A DNA stretch of 64,000 nt from Tanypteryx hageni (Eukaryota; Arthropoda; Insecta; Odonata; Petaluridae), in the NCBI GenBank assembly GCA_028673005.1, contig CM054116.1, positions 36,862,854 through 36,926,853 of the forward strand, in the 5' to 3' direction. How positions within the stretch are numbered: position 1 is the first letter of the stretch; every line of letters starts with the position of its first letter. The translations under genes and the position numbers were made by a program. Below the pieces are notes generated by a model. It did not search any database, was not told the DNA's origin, and saw only the letters and a list, made by a program, of their open reading frames with translations. This document shows, one piece after another, positions 1-12,635 of this stretch.

Positions 1-2287
1 TGGACAATTTATATGAAAGGTTTCCTAGGAATGAGAGCCTGCAACGGCTAAGAGCTTTAGAAGTGAGATTAGGAAGGAAGGAAACGATTTTTTGGGAAGC
101 AATGAGTCTACATTTTTCACAGTCATCATTTATAATTGCCTGCCTTGGACCTCATTTTTATATCATACAGTTTTATAATATTGTTGAAATTAAGAAACGC
201 CTGTTTTTCTAAACCCACAACTTAAAAGTGTTTCTCTAAACACTGAACCATACAGTTTAGGAGAAGTCTTATACCTCATTACTCTTTATAGGAAATTTAA
301 AAAACTATGCAAAAATTTCAATTTCTTTTATAAAAATGTTTTCATAATATTAATGAATATTTGTAAATGTGTTCTTATTGTAGTGATGTATCCTATAATC
401 TACCTTCTTGTAATATCTCTTGGACTAATAAAGATTGAGCCATTGACGTTGGAGCAAGAAGGCCTCCATTTGGTCATACAATGTCATAAATTCGTCCTTT
501 TCTGGCAAAAAGTGTTTCTTCAATAGTGATGCTATAGTAATTGCTCAATTATTACATATGATCTCACTGATTTAAGAAAGGTTGTAACATTGAAAAGACA
601 GAGTGTTTTCAGGAGTGGCTGCATTATGAGTACTGTGACTCTCAATGCTCACTTTACAGCTCCTTCTGAAAAAATTATATTTCAATGCAGTCTGCTGCAA
701 AAGCCTACAATCCAAGACAGAAAAAAAGGTCTTCTACAATTTATTGCCTCATTTCACCCCCCATATTTACAAGTTTCTCTGGATAGTAAGTCAGAAATTA
801 AAACTGGCCCCTTCAAGGAGACAGTGCTTGTACACATTTTGAAAAATGTTTATGGGCCTAATCCAATGGAGATTTTACCTTGAATATACTCTTAATTCTT
901 CGTAGATAGGGGTATGGATTTTTTGGGGTTTACATGATTTTTACCCCCCAATTGCCTTATTAGTTTTCTTTAAACAAATTTCTTTTATATTTGCTTGCAG
1001 AATTTGTCTTGGCGCTTGTAGGCACCTCAGGACTTGAGTGCAGTCCGAGATGTTCGTGACCAGTCTGTTTATTCTCTTTGTAAACAATTTATTCGTAAGC
1101 TTACTTTGTAACACAATCTGAATCTTGTTGGTTTGCTTGTGCCACGAATATTCAAGGACCTCGCCTTAGCTAGTCGCTGTTAGATCTTTGATAGGATAAG
1201 GAAAAAAGCCCAAGTGTCTCATAGTTGAAAACAATATGAAAGAAAAATGATTTCACTAATATCTGGTGTGTTTTCAAAAGAAGTTGAATGGGAAGCAAGA
1301 TGTTTGTGCAGCCTGCGAGGTGTTCCTCTCCACCTGGAGGCGTTTAATATAAGGTATCACACTCTCAACCATACTTAAGGTATAGTAAAATGTTTTGATT
1401 GTTGATAAAACTTTAAAATTTTTAACCATGATTTTTATTTTAAAATAATTTTTTCCGAATTAAAAAATAATATAACCCGAAAATTACGCGAGATTGAACT
1501 TTTTTTTAACTTCGAAAAATCTGAAACTTATTTATACCCGATTTTAACCCGAATGAAAAGAAAAATAATAAAACCCGAAATTTACCCTCCGAATGAAATC
1601 TTTTTAACCCGAAAACCCCATACCCTATTCGTAGAGTTTATTGTTCCTGAAATACTACGTGTCGACATCTACATTTAACCTTGCAACTCACCAGATTGGT
1701 GAGTGGCAGGGTATTCCTGACAGTTTACATTTGCTACGTAAGTTCTCTTATTGTGAATTCTTATATTCTGATGCAAACACAAGCCCAGGTATCATTCTCT
1801 CCGTCTTCTATAATCTCCTCCAAACTGATCACGTTCTACTTAAAAAACATCATTTTTTACTTATTCGAAACGAGGGATTCATACATTGTTGTTGGCAGGG
1901 TTTTCCAACAGAAAAGGGGTATACTACGTACCTACATCATTTTAGTCAACAGCAAGAGAACAAATAGTGAAATAATGAGCACGAAAGCATAGAAGACGCA
2001 AACTTTTGTCCTGTCGTCAATGTGTTAAATTATTCATAGACTCCGTATGATGGGGCGAACATCAATAAACATCTGCTGATTCTCTCACATTTATAAGCAC
2101 TTGTTTTAATGTTCTCATTTTCAGATGGTGGTTCGCCAGAATCGAATATTCGTCAAAGATTAGAAATAGGCCATTTTTTTCCTTTCCTGTGTAGATAGCG
2201 ATAGCCTTTATTTAGAAAAGTTCAGGTTTACGATTTCTATAAAAATAAAGGTTTTTGCTTCAAATTGCCAGTATTTTAAATTGGATT
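1..2287. other. Non-coding stretch, no gene recognised
   Basis: AT-rich sequence with only short open frames in several registers and no motif I can place. The longest frame (about 590-883, +) opens on TTG, has its first ATG 12 codons in, and shows no domain. Between about 1430 and 1620 the motif AACCCGAA or a close variant recurs five times on an A/T-rich background, which looks like a degenerate repeat. Nothing else is supported. Confidence 0.6.
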
Positions 2288-2385
2288 CAGGGGCGGATCC
2301 AGAAAGTTCTCAAAAGCGTGGGGGCGACGAGGGCATCCTAGGAGAAGGACGATCGCTTCGAGGATCCGTCACTCCCGACGAACCT
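2288..2385. mobile_element. Possible hAT-type terminal fragment
   Basis: The segment begins CAGGGGCGGATCCAG, a start typical of hAT-type MITE ends, and about 80 bases later shows a degraded inverted counterpart (GAGGATCCGTCACTCC). No target-site duplication was found, so this may be a solo end or a coincidence. Confidence 0.3.
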
Positions 2386-2666
2386 TCATTCTGAACATCT
2401 CTCTCGCTTTCGTGATCTTTCTTGAATTGCCCGAAGTATTACAAAAATTACATGTATACCAAAGATGTTAAAATAGGTATCTCCAATAGCCATTAAACTG
2501 CATCTTCAAAGGAGCCGACGTCAATGGTGATTCACTGATCGCATATGCCGAAAAAAAATTTCTTAGAAAGAAAGTCCTTTAGAATCTTATATCGGTGTAT
2601 CACCAATGATGATGGCGTATCTACTTTTCACAATCATTTTGTGACTGACTGAATGACTATTTAACT

Positions 2667-5455
2667 CAGTGGTGCCCAAACTACGAACCGTGGGCACAGG
2701 ACCGGCTTCATGGGTGTGCGGTCGCACAGGGCCCCGCGCTTGGAAAGGACCTGCGTCTCAACATTGTTAAAAATCTTAATTCTCACGTAACAGCTAAAAA
2801 CGGGCGAAAGGGTGGCCTCGTCCAAAGGAGGGCCTTAATGAAGATTGTGCTGGAGAATTTTTAAGAAATTACTGTTCTTTCAAATTCTTGTAATTTTTCA
2901 TGCAACCAGTACAGGAAGATTCACACCCTAGGAATGCTCGCCTTGTGAGGCCCCATGGGTCCGACCCCAACCAGGGAGTGTCCTTTTTCTGTTAACCTGT
3001 TTACGGTTCTCATCTGGGAACAAAAACTTGAGTTGGTACGGAAGCACCATTCTTCGACCCAACCAACCCCAATAACCCTTGTGGGCCAAGGGTCATTTTC
3101 AGCGTTAATTTATATTTCTCTTTTGTAAGTAGAGGCTGCACCGAGGGAAGGCCCTCAGAGAGCCAGAGAGAGGCCTGGACCGCTTCCATATTTGTAGGCT
3201 CCTCACCCATTCCCCCTCCCATATGATTCACCTATGACCTATGCTAGAGAGGATTGACGATGGCCAATTTTTGAACCCCCCGAACTTTGGGCCCGGGCCA
3301 AATGGCGCACAAATGTTTTTAGCGGGAAGAAGCAGGTAGAAGGGCGTTGATTATCGTAGGGAAATAATAAGTGCAGTTACAATTAGGTACGCCAAATAAA
3401 AAGTCGGCTCGTTACAATAAAGCAATCTCTTTAATGTTGTATGTATAGATTATTATACGTGAATGCAAGATTATGTAAAGAAAAACGTTTCAAATGATGA
3501 AAACTACAAATAGTTTTATGATTCGTGCTTATTAAAAGACTTTAACGCAGCAGACGGTGTGAGGAAAATGAATTATGCATATTGCCTTATTAAGTGAAAG
3601 TAGCTGTACCAGTGCGAATAATTTTCACGTAGAAAAAAATAAAATATTTAGTAAACAAATATTTATTTACATTTTCTGACATTTTCAATTATTTCTTGCA
3701 ATCATAATGTTTATAGCATCTTAATAAGCAATAAAAATTTTCCTTTTAATAAAAAGAGGAGATTTATATCAATGCATTTGCATTCGAAAGCTGCCTTTTT
3801 TAAAAGATCCAGTCGGTATGCGGAAAACGAATTATACATGTTGCCTTATTTAGTGAAATACTAAAGCTGTAAGTTACATAAAGCAGGTAAATGCAGTCTA
3901 TTAATTTAGATCAAAAAATCAAGAAAAATCACCCAGAAAAATTGTTTAAAGCAACCAAACATTGGACTGGATACACAAATTTAGCCTCAATGATATCCTT
4001 GAAAACCTCCTTTAAACATAAGACTTGTTATATTTTATTTATGAAAATTAAATCGGGTGGTTCAAGTTTTCTTTCTATTTGGTCACAGTCTGTTACTCAT
4101 TTTTTCCTCTGATTCTCGCCAATTAAATGTCTCGATCCCAATTTCCCCCGCAAACCGAATTTCTAACCCTTTTCTCATCATCTACGGTGGATACATAAAA
4201 CTTAATCCTTTTTAGTTAGAAATTTTGTCAAAATCCTATTCTTCGGCAAAGGCTGGCTGGCCACCGTGTTTGCCAGCGTATTTTCCGCAGAAATGATCCG
4301 ACAATGTTGATTTTTCTCCATTATATTTCTTTGATATATTTCGGCGACCATGATCACCAGCGAATGATTTGATTCCTCCTGGAAGGACATTGTTCGCGCG
4401 TCTAATGTGGTCCGATGGCATGTGAGACAGTGAAAAATCAGCTTTCATTTAATTCTATTGGTGCATTATTTCATTTTTAAATTAGTTGTTGATTAAATGT
4501 GTTTTAAGTTATTATTAAGAATTAATCCTTGTTATAGATGTCATTGTTGATTGATCACGAAATTGATAATTGACGAGCCATAATCAAAACGTCAGAGCGA
4601 AAAAGTGATTATTTAGTATATTCATATATGTATTAATTTCTCAATTATTTGTTCAATTTTTAATAATCCCGTGAATTCTATAAGAACATTTAATATTTGA
4701 ATTTATAAATGCCGTTTTAAAACTAGTTAAAATGGGAGTATGTAAGCGAAACTGACTAAATTTTAATATAAAACAAAAATTAAAAATTTTTACCCTTAAA
4801 ATGAAACCTGTCATTTTTGAAGATACTGCATTAATTAAAGAAATTGAAATTGAAAGAAAATACGAGAATCGTATGTTTTGTGGCAACAAAACTAAACCAT
4901 ATCGAAAGCAAAAGCACGTACTTGTTTGTTCAAAATATGGTATAAAAAGGAATTTCAGTGGAGATTTGTTTACTAATGTATTAAATTTTATCTTATAAAA
5001 TATTTTTTTAATTTTTTGTATTTACTTATGTTATTGATTTTAAAATAAGGCTAATTTTTGTCTTTTATATTAAAATTATGCCAGTTTCGGCCTAATTATT
5101 ATATTTTTTTAAATTGTGTGGGATGGTAAGCAAAAAAATAATTAGAATGAGGCCGCGCATTCTTTTCTTGCACTCGGCCCCGCAAAATATGAAGCCGGCC
5201 CTGCGTGGGCCACACCTGGCCCTCGGGGTGTTTTCATCCGGCCCGCCATGAATTTAAAAGTATTAGGACAGAATGTAGCGTTTTCTCTCCACCCCAACAG
5301 TATACAAATACATGCAATACACATCGGGTAATATTAATCTCCAAGTTAAACCTTTAGTTTCCTTATTTCCTATCGTGATTTAGGCATCGTGTGACCCGCG
5401 ATGAGTCCGGAAGTGGGCTATATGGTTCTCGAGTCGAAAAGTTTGTGCACCACCG
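2667..5455. mobile_element. hAT-superfamily element, non-autonomous or decayed
   Basis: The left end reads CAGTGGTGCCCAAACTAC and the reverse complement of the right end reads CGGTGGTGCACAAACTTTTC, a terminal inverted repeat of about 16 bases with few mismatches. The flanks ATTTAACT (2659-2666) and ATCTAACT (5456-5463) are an 8-bp target duplication with one mismatch and fit the hAT preference nTnnnnAn. The subterminal GC-rich stretch at about 5145-5250, with GGCCC runs, is also typical of hAT MITEs. The 2.8-kb interior has only short frames and no recognisable transposase motif, so the element is probably an internally deleted or very old copy. Confidence 0.7.
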
Positions 5456-5463
5456 ATCTAACT

Positions 5464-7470
5464 TATTAATCGGATTACAACCATAAGGCGAGCTCGATAA
5501 TTCTTTCTTGAATTCTACATAAACTTTAGAATTTTTCGTAAATTATTTTTGACGAAAATTTTCAAATAATGATGCATAATACTAAAATAACTCTTTAAAC
5601 TCGATATATATCTGGCGTTGTATTTGTTAACTGTTTTCTTAACTCCGGTGTCATGCTCAACCGCACACGTCCACACACAAATACATATATTTAATATATT
5701 CAAATACAGTCGATCCTCTATAAATAGCAAATTTTGTCTCCACTTAAGGTTCGAGCCATTGATTTTCGACCAATTGAATGTAATGTATACATGAGATCTA
5801 AAACAGTCTATATAAACATGACATTTTCTGCGTCAAATTAAAGTAATAATTTCTCAAAAATGAAAAAATAATGAATTTAAGTACTCACCAAATATGATGA
5901 AAACGCAGTTTCGGTTGCGGCAGAATAATTTACCACAGACTTCACAAGGCTAACAGAAATTCTCCTTCATCCTTTTACTCCTATAATTATCTTATGTCAT
6001 GTCTTTTTCGCAAGTTCACACTAACTTAATTCACAAGTAACTACCCTGAGAGGTAATGTTTTCTCACTGAAATCCTACCAAGAAAAGTGATGCCTTTTAT
6101 CGTTTAAGAGCTATACCATCACTACTGTAGTAGGCCGTATAGATATTAAGAAGATAAAATCGATCTTCGCTCCGAAAATATTTCCTCATTTTGTGCGTGG
6201 ACCCTCGAGATAAGCTAATCGCTATTGGTCGGAAGAAGTTTTAAAGAGAGGGCAGTCGATAAAATTCCCTAAAAGTATTTTACATCTTAAAAACACCATT
6301 TAGCATTGCAATGAAATAGTAACGTAACATTGGAGTGTCTCATACCAATAAATGGAGTCTCCCAAAAATTTTCGAAGGAACCATATGGATATAGTCATTT
6401 TTGCTTAGTCTAATCTCAACTCGCGGGAAAGAGCTTGCTTTCAAATAATGCCTTGATAACATATAACAGTAATTGCGATATTGCATATAATTTCTAAGGA
6501 TATCATGAAAAGAATGTCAACGCATATAGGCGGACGGTAGATCTAAACTTTTTCCCCGATACATTTCCGAGTCGCGAATGGGATCACTGAGAAAGACGCT
6601 TTGAATTCTATATATATACATAAGTATTTTATTAACGATTTTGCGTAAATACCAATAATTTAATCTTTGAATAAAGGCATCATAATAAGACTGTAGTTTG
6701 CACGACTAAAATAATTTTATTAACAATGCCTTGTTCGTTGAACCATCAAAGATTGATTATTCCCAACCTGATAACCTTTGCATTTTATTACAACAATAAA
6801 GTTCTTGGCTTGGAAAACTACCGCCGCACAGTGGTTCAAAATCCAATTCTACAGGGGCAAAAATGGTGCATCATGTGTTTGGGCAAAATTGTTCTTAGTT
6901 TTATTGTTTTAGTTTAATAAATTCATGAATAAAAGCCCATTTATTTTCACCTGCATTACAATATACACTCGATAAAACATGTGGAGTTTACCAGTTGATG
7001 TGCGACGCAGGTAATGCAAATTATATTGCTCAAATCGGAACATATTTTCTAATAAATGTTTAGTACACAAGCATTGCTTCTTTAAATACATAACATTTAG
7101 CTGAACATCTAGTGGAAAACAATCACACACACCTTCAATTTCCCTCCAAAATCCACCATTTTGCTACTAAAAGTACCTGACTCAAGTCATTATTTCTATT
7201 TTGTAAGTAATCCCCAGCCGTTAATTCCCTCTCCCATTTACTTGTCCACGTCTATTTACATTGTTCAATGACCTCTCCCGCCTTTACCCTCAATTGTCGT
7301 TTACTTTGTAACCTATTTTTTCCAACAGTTTCACTTCCCTCCCATCCAGTCATAATTTGTTTAAGCTTTCCCACCTCCTCCTCCACAACCGTTATACCGT
7401 TTTTTTCTAGCAGAATCTGACGATTACTTTATGATTTGAAATATTAGTCTTTCGAATAAATTAAATTAAA
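5464..7470. other. Non-coding stretch with one pogo-like solo end
   Basis: No gene is seen. At about 5706-5765 the sequence TACAGTCGATCCTCTATAAA resembles the terminal repeat of Tigger/pogo-type MITEs (TACAGTCGAACCTC-like), but no partner end was found. Short A/T microsatellites such as TATATATATA at about 6610 are present. The remainder shows nothing I can name. Confidence 0.45.
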
Positions 7471-7845
7471 CTAGGGTATCCGCGGGATCTTCGGCCTCGC
7501 TTAGCCCACTTAGGGCTGGTGGGGAGAATCACATCGCGCGCCTCTGGGAGGCTCCCTGTGCATTTTAGAGAAATGTTTATTTGACGTTTTCTTCATAGTT
7601 TGATATTTTCCGTATGTGTGTCAAATTTCGTTTCGATTGGATAAGATTTGGAAATTAGCGCAATGCGCTAACGCAAATTTCGCAGTAACTATAAGGGTGG
7701 TATTCTAGATAAACTACAGGCATTCGTTCCTAAGTTATTTCTACCTGCACACGAAGTTGGGTAAAAATCAGGCAACCGAGACGGTAGTTATCGTAGAACA
7801 AACAGACAAACACAAAATGCACATGGTCTCAACAGGAGAGACCTC
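7471..7845. repeat. GC-rich headed dispersed-repeat candidate
   Basis: A GC-rich head (about 7485-7570) stands out from AT-rich surroundings. It is followed by a body with a short palindrome-like GCGCAATGCGC and a tail with alternating CAAACAGACAAACACAAA, a layout seen in SINE or RTE-derived repeats. No RNA polymerase III boxes or target duplication were identified, so the assignment is weak. Confidence 0.3.
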
Positions 7846-7871
7846 GCTTCGATCGGCCAATTATGTACACC

Positions 7872-9060
7872 ATATATAATTAGTTGCTATCTATACCATC
7901 AGAATCATACTCAACGTCACTATCTACATCGCATATATTAGATTCTGGTATTTTGATTGGTGAAATAATTTCCCCAGATAATACACCACTCTTCTTATGA
8001 ATAAGTGGCCTTATGCGAAATTATGGGATCGGAGGAACTTAAAAGCATATGAAACAAATTTTCGTTCGTATTTTTCCGGGAGAACTTCCGGGTATTATGT
8101 TTTCTGTAGTATTTCATCTCTTTATGTCGAGCTTCCTGTACCTCCTCTGACAATTGTCCAAAGGGCACGAGTAATGTTTTTATAACCTGTGCCCCGTGAA
8201 TTAAAATTTTATGAACATACAATTTCGCGGTTTAATATGCATATTCATCAAATGCTTTCCACTTTATATCAAAACCACAAGATAATGTGCGCAATATGAT
8301 CGAAAATCGACGTATCAATGTTTCGTCAATGTCAGTTATATCAGCCGACAGGGCAGGATTTTGAAAAAATCGTCGCGCAGTGTTTCCCGTACCGAACTCT
8401 TGTTTGGGAATGCCCACCAATAAACCCATCTTCTGATAAAATGTTTGGATAATACTTTGTTTATTTAACGAAAACTTTTCCTTATCGGTAGTGCCACGAA
8501 CTGCTACTTTTTGATGTCAATCCTATAAGATACATGTAATAAACACTCAAAGAACCTGATGTATGCATGAAGAATCGATAAGCCGAAGTTATACGCTGAT
8601 GTGTCACAAGGCCGTTATTTTGCTGTTTCTAAATTGTTCATGTCTTTTGGTTTAGCTTTACATATATAACACATTTGAGTTGTGGTATTTGACATGAAAG
8701 AGTTACATACTTTGCCAGCAACCATAGTTGTCAATAATGAATGCTCAACAAATAGTTCCCGATTGCCAATAGTTAGTGTTGTGGGTTGCAGGGGTTTTAT
8801 TTGCTCCTTATTATATGCAAACTCTCTTTTTATTATGTTTGATGTCTCTTTTATATATTGGATTCGTATAGGCATAAAAAAGCGCGTTGAAGAAGATCTT
8901 GGATTTTGCCTCAGTACTACTTTTTTATTAGGCAAACCCTTATCTTCACAATAAATTTGTAACGGAACCACCAACGTAGTTAGAACACTAGAATCGTCAC
9001 AGGTTTCACCACTTAAAAAAAAAAATTGAGATCTCAAGATCGACCGCTTTTGATGAGCTA
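7872..9060 (-). pseudogene. Broken RAG1/Transib-like transposase gene (core and acidic tail)
   Basis: On the minus strand, three open blocks follow each other: about 9037-8615, 8429-8232 and 8222-7995, then an acidic tail to about 7880. Block one has LRQNPRSSSTRFFMPI and later MVAGKVCNSF...CYICKAKP, the second with a C-x2-C pair. Block two has GTGNTARRFFQNPALSADIT. Block three has LVPFGQLSEEVQEARHKEMK followed by R/K-rich residues and MLLSSSDP. This order (polar-Pro 'NP.SS' block, C-x2-C block, NTARRFF block, acidic E block with RKFSRKN) parallels the RAG1 core and Transib proteins, where the last E-containing helix supplies the third catalytic acid. That homology is inferred by eye. Frameshifts and stops separate the blocks, and the region upstream of 9060 is eroded, so it is not expressible. 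The family could instead be a related uncharacterised arthropod transposon protein. Confidence 0.5.
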
Positions 9061-9513
9061 AAATCGTATCTTATCCACGCTGAGAGTCTTTGTAAATCAC
9101 TTCAATTTGCGACGTTGCCAAACTTCTATAGCGTGGTTGGTAATTATGATTCCGACAAATTAGGATGCGCCAATTATCGTAGTTTATGGTTTTAAATATC
9201 TCTGGTCAGTTAGAAGTACTTCATCAAAATCATTTTTGTCCCTGTAGAATTGGATTTTGAAACACTGTGCGCCGGAGGGGAAAAGACAAACTGCTACCCC
9301 AGATCACAGCACATTGTTACAGATAAGTGGCGATATTGCTATAATGCCACCGTTAGTGAAGTGCAGCCTTAGGTGATAGACTCTCAAACTCATCTCACGT
9401 CACGACCCTCACTACAATGAATTAATGTTGCCATTCAAGTACGAGTTTACGTTGGTAAATAGCTAAGAGCAGAGGTTCTCAATCGGTGTCAATAAGGTGC
9501 TGTTGTGCCTCAG

Positions 9514-9690
9514 TGTTTCTCAACCTTTTCCCATGAAGTACCCTAAAAAAAATGAAGTACCCCGGGACAATTTTACAGGTACAGGGGACCCCCGCTTAAC
9601 GGGAGGTTGCATTCCTGACAACTCCGCGTTAAGCGAAAATCCACGTTCGACTTGGCTATATACTATAACCCTTAAGCGCCCAAAGGAAAA
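9514..9690. repeat. Overlapping MITE ends
   Basis: CAGTGTTTCTCAACCTTTTC at about 9520 looks like a hAT MITE end. It is followed at about 9581 by CAGGGGACCCCCGCTTAACG with a partly inverted CGCGTTAAGCGAAAA about 35 bases later. A related but diverged sequence (TCCCTCATTTAGCACAAAGG) occurs at about 11858. Neither has a clear partner or target duplication. Confidence 0.35.
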
Positions 9691-9692
9691 TA

Positions 9693-10836
9693 CCGTATGT
9701 TCGGCATAAAAGACTCACTTATTTCCAGAAAAATAATCCTCAAAATCTGCCTGCGTCTTATACGCCGAAGGTAAGATTATTACTGTTCTCTATACACACA
9801 CATCCCCAAAATGAAATAATTGGCTGTAATTCGTCGCAAAAAATTAAAATATGCATTATTAGTAATTACTTAATGGTGAAGATTTTGGTTAATATATAGA
9901 GTAATACCTTATGCAATGTGAATTCCAACGACGCATTTTCATTACTGCGCTTTATTACATGCCCGATCGCAGTAATTGCTTTGACGTTAGTCATATGTTT
10001 TAGTTCCTAATGGGCCTGTTGAATAGCTATATTAATGCCACGGAACATTATAATTGCGGTAGATGTGATAAAAATTTTGTAAATACCTAGGTTAAATAAC
10101 GTTACTTGTATTGAGATCGCAATGGCTACAAGAATGAAAAGATATTTTATTATCTATAAGCTTCAGGTGATTCAATATGCACGGAAACCGAGCAGCAGCA
10201 CTTCATTTTGGTCCACCTTCCACAGGAAAAAATGATCCGTAAATGGGAAAAACTGAAGCTGACAGGAAGCGTAGTCTTTGTAAGCTTGGTGCTAAATGAC
10301 CTCAACTAAAGGAGAAAGTGATGGATAGTAGAAGAGAGGATGTTTGGTATTGCTGTATCGATCAGAATCGTTATGTACGAGGCAAAAAGAGATGAATAAG
10401 AAAAAGGACTAGTTAAGCGTACGTATCGTTATTCATTTATTATTCATCCCATTAAATTAAAATATCATCTTGCATTTAAGTTTAAGTAAGTACTATCGGT
10501 AAAGGGCATCTATACGTGCGACGTGTGCGGCGCACTCCGTCAGCTTTAATTATTAGGACTGCCGAGTTCACGCAGGGCACATTTAGTTATACAAGTCTCA
10601 AAGCAATTATTTATATTTTTAGATCCTCCCTATTTATTTTACGAATTACGTTTATCTAAAACGTTATATTCAACTGTTATCACGCCGTGATATTTTTTTT
10701 AAATGTTGCCAGATACGGACTTAATCACGGATAGAAATGATACACGACGTGGCCCTTCCTAAATTCTTAACCAAAATAATTTTTTCTTGAAAATCTTCCA
10801 AAAACCGAGGTGCGTCTTATATGCCGAACAATACGG
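9693..10836. mobile_element. pogo/Tigger-like element with TA target duplication
   Basis: The left end CCGTATGTTCGGCATAAAAG and the reverse complement of the right end CCGTATTGTTCGGCATATAA form an inverted repeat with one indel and few substitutions, followed on both sides by GAC(T/G)CAC. Both ends are bounded by TA (9691-9692 and 10837-10838), as expected of the Tc1/mariner/pogo group. The 1.14-kb interior holds a broken transposase N-terminus, listed separately. The length is well below an intact pogo element, so this is a deletion derivative. Confidence 0.7.
10122..10430 (+). pseudogene. pogo-like transposase N-terminal fragment
   Basis: From ATG at 10122 the frame reads KRYFIIYKLQVIQYAR, then shifts by one base into GNRAAALHFGPPST. 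This is the helix-turn-helix start of pogo/jerky-like transposases (usual form YKL.VI.YA...GNRAAARHF.PP). Further downstream all frames carry stops (for example after STGKNDP). The DDE domain is absent. It lies inside the 9693-10836 inverted-repeat element and is its decayed gene. Confidence 0.6.
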
Positions 10837-10838
10837 TA

Positions 10839-11893
10839 ATTTTAAAAATGATATTTTTTGGCAATGTAAAAACATATTATCGCCGGATTTTATTGTCATT
10901 TAATAGAGAAACGATAAAATAACATGGTAAACAATTTGACAAAAAATCCTAATTTATAATTAAAGTACATAATCTAAAAATCCTTATGGGGATCTATGGA
11001 CCTCTGTATTAAAAAAGAGTTGGTGGTTACGGGGTAGGTTTCCTCAAAATAGATCTAAACTAATGAAACATTCAATATTGTTGTGAACAGCAGGGTTTGT
11101 CTGCACTAAATGAACCAAATGGGAATTGGAAATGGAAATTGTTTGTTGTTACATTCTGATATAATCTTCTACAGGGAAAAATATACTCTACAAATTTTCA
11201 CTTCATGTTTCCAACATCCAGTGGTCTCAATAATAAAAAGAATTTTCTAATCAACAAAATATTAGCATGAACAAGGCATTGCACAGCAGATTGGCAGATA
11301 TGGAATAATTTGATATTTGTCATTTCCTTAGTTGAAATGATTCAACTTTAATGATGTTATATTTGCTAGGCAATGGATCTAACCTTCCTTAAGCTAACCA
11401 ACCAATTTTGTTTATTTAGTTTTCTGATTTCTGGGAAATTTTGACAACCGACAATTTCTTAGTCCCAAGGATGCTGTAATTGAAAGTTTTCACTGTAACT
11501 TATTTTGTCTCCTTTAAGTTGCGTGCCATAGCACAGAATATTTGTAAATTTCAAACAAATCATTGAATATATGATCAATTGAAAGAAACTATGTATCATT
11601 AATAATTGTGCATGTTTGTAAATTTAATGTGAACATTAATTTCAATGTTTAGAGTTGAAGTACTCTGATATACCTCATATAACTTCCAATTGTTAATATC
11701 TGGACTATATTTGTAAATTTAGAAAATACTTGGTTGTATTTGATTTTATTATTTATCGATTGTACTTGTGCTGTTGGTTAAAATGAAGATCATAAAAATA
11801 GAAATGTTTATTTACATTGATTTATAAATATACATATACCTATAAAGTCATCCCTCATTTAGCACAAAGGATGCGTTTCAAAAGATCTATGCC
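10839..11893. other. Non-coding AT-rich stretch
   Basis: No gene, RNA or repeat is recognised apart from the short MITE-like motif near 11858. All frames are short. Confidence 0.6.
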
Positions 11894-12202
11894 AGGGACA
11901 GGCAAACATTTCACTAGGTGGGCCGCATTAGCAGGTGCAAGTGCTTTGGTGGGCCACATTAGGGTTCACATCAGAAGTTACTTGAGAGAATGCAAAGGGT
12001 CCTATTAGTGAAAATCGGTATTAAATAATATTTTAGCATCATAACTTCACCATAAAAGGTCTTCTGGCCATAATTTTAAGCAAAAAATATGAAATAATCA
12101 GTATTATATTTCATGAGTTGGATTAATAATGGAATTGCAAACCATGTGAAATGCTCTCGCAGGCCTGATCTAGCCTGCGGCATGTTGTTTTGTCCACTCC
12201 TG
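11894..12202. mobile_element. hAT-type MITE
   Basis: It begins CAGGGACAGGCAAACATTTC and ends, in reverse complement, CAGGAGTGGACAAAACAACA. Both ends are followed internally by GC-rich GGGCCGC/GCCGCAGGC blocks, the usual look of hAT MITEs in arthropods. Flanks ATCTATGC and GTCTGTAT match only in part, so the target duplication is degraded. There is no coding potential. Confidence 0.55.
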
Positions 12203-12552
12203 GTCTGTATGCTAACTACATTTGTGATAAGCAAACGATGTATAATGTAGTGCTTAACAAGGATTGGTTTGCTATATTTTTTAATTAAAAAACAAAAAAT
12301 GTATAAATACATATCAATGTTACTGAAACTAATGCTGGTTGATATTATTAACTTAATATTAATTATTATTACTAATAAAAATAACACACTGTTAATTCAT
12401 TTTCTGATTTTCCAGATAAATGAACACAATGAATATTTAAGTGGCGTTTAAAAATTTTGAAACCGACCTGCACTGATGTTAAATGTTTCAAAAGAATTGA
12501 AACCCTCTTCTTTCTTTAAACATTCCCATTGAGAAAGAGCTTTATTGCATAC
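12203..12552. other. Non-coding AT-rich stretch
   Basis: Only short frames rich in Ile, Asn and Lys from A/T runs. No motif is recognised. Confidence 0.6.
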
Positions 12553-12598
12553 TAGCTAATTAATTACCTGGGCTTTGCCCCGGGTTTACAGTTTAGAA
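12553..12598 (+). repeat. RTE/SINE-type 5' head
   Basis: ACTAGCTAATTAATTACC followed by a GGGCTTTGCCCCGGG hairpin resembles the 5' head of widespread RTE-derived or SINE repeats in invertebrates. The body is cut off by a LINE coding region that begins at 12636. A tail of the same general type lies at about 17,470-17,570, but a link between the two is only a guess. Confidence 0.4.
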
Positions 12599-12635
12599 TT
12601 TTTAATGCTCATTTCACTCACTATATAAAAAATAC

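Noticed and set aside
590..883. 97-codon open frame at the left end
   Set aside because: It opens on TTG, shows no domain, splice signal or codon pattern, and overlaps an equally long frame in another register.
3010..3231. Open frames within the 2.7-5.5 kb hAT element
   Set aside because: They are short, unlike any transposase block, and lie in GC-shifted non-coding sequence of the element.
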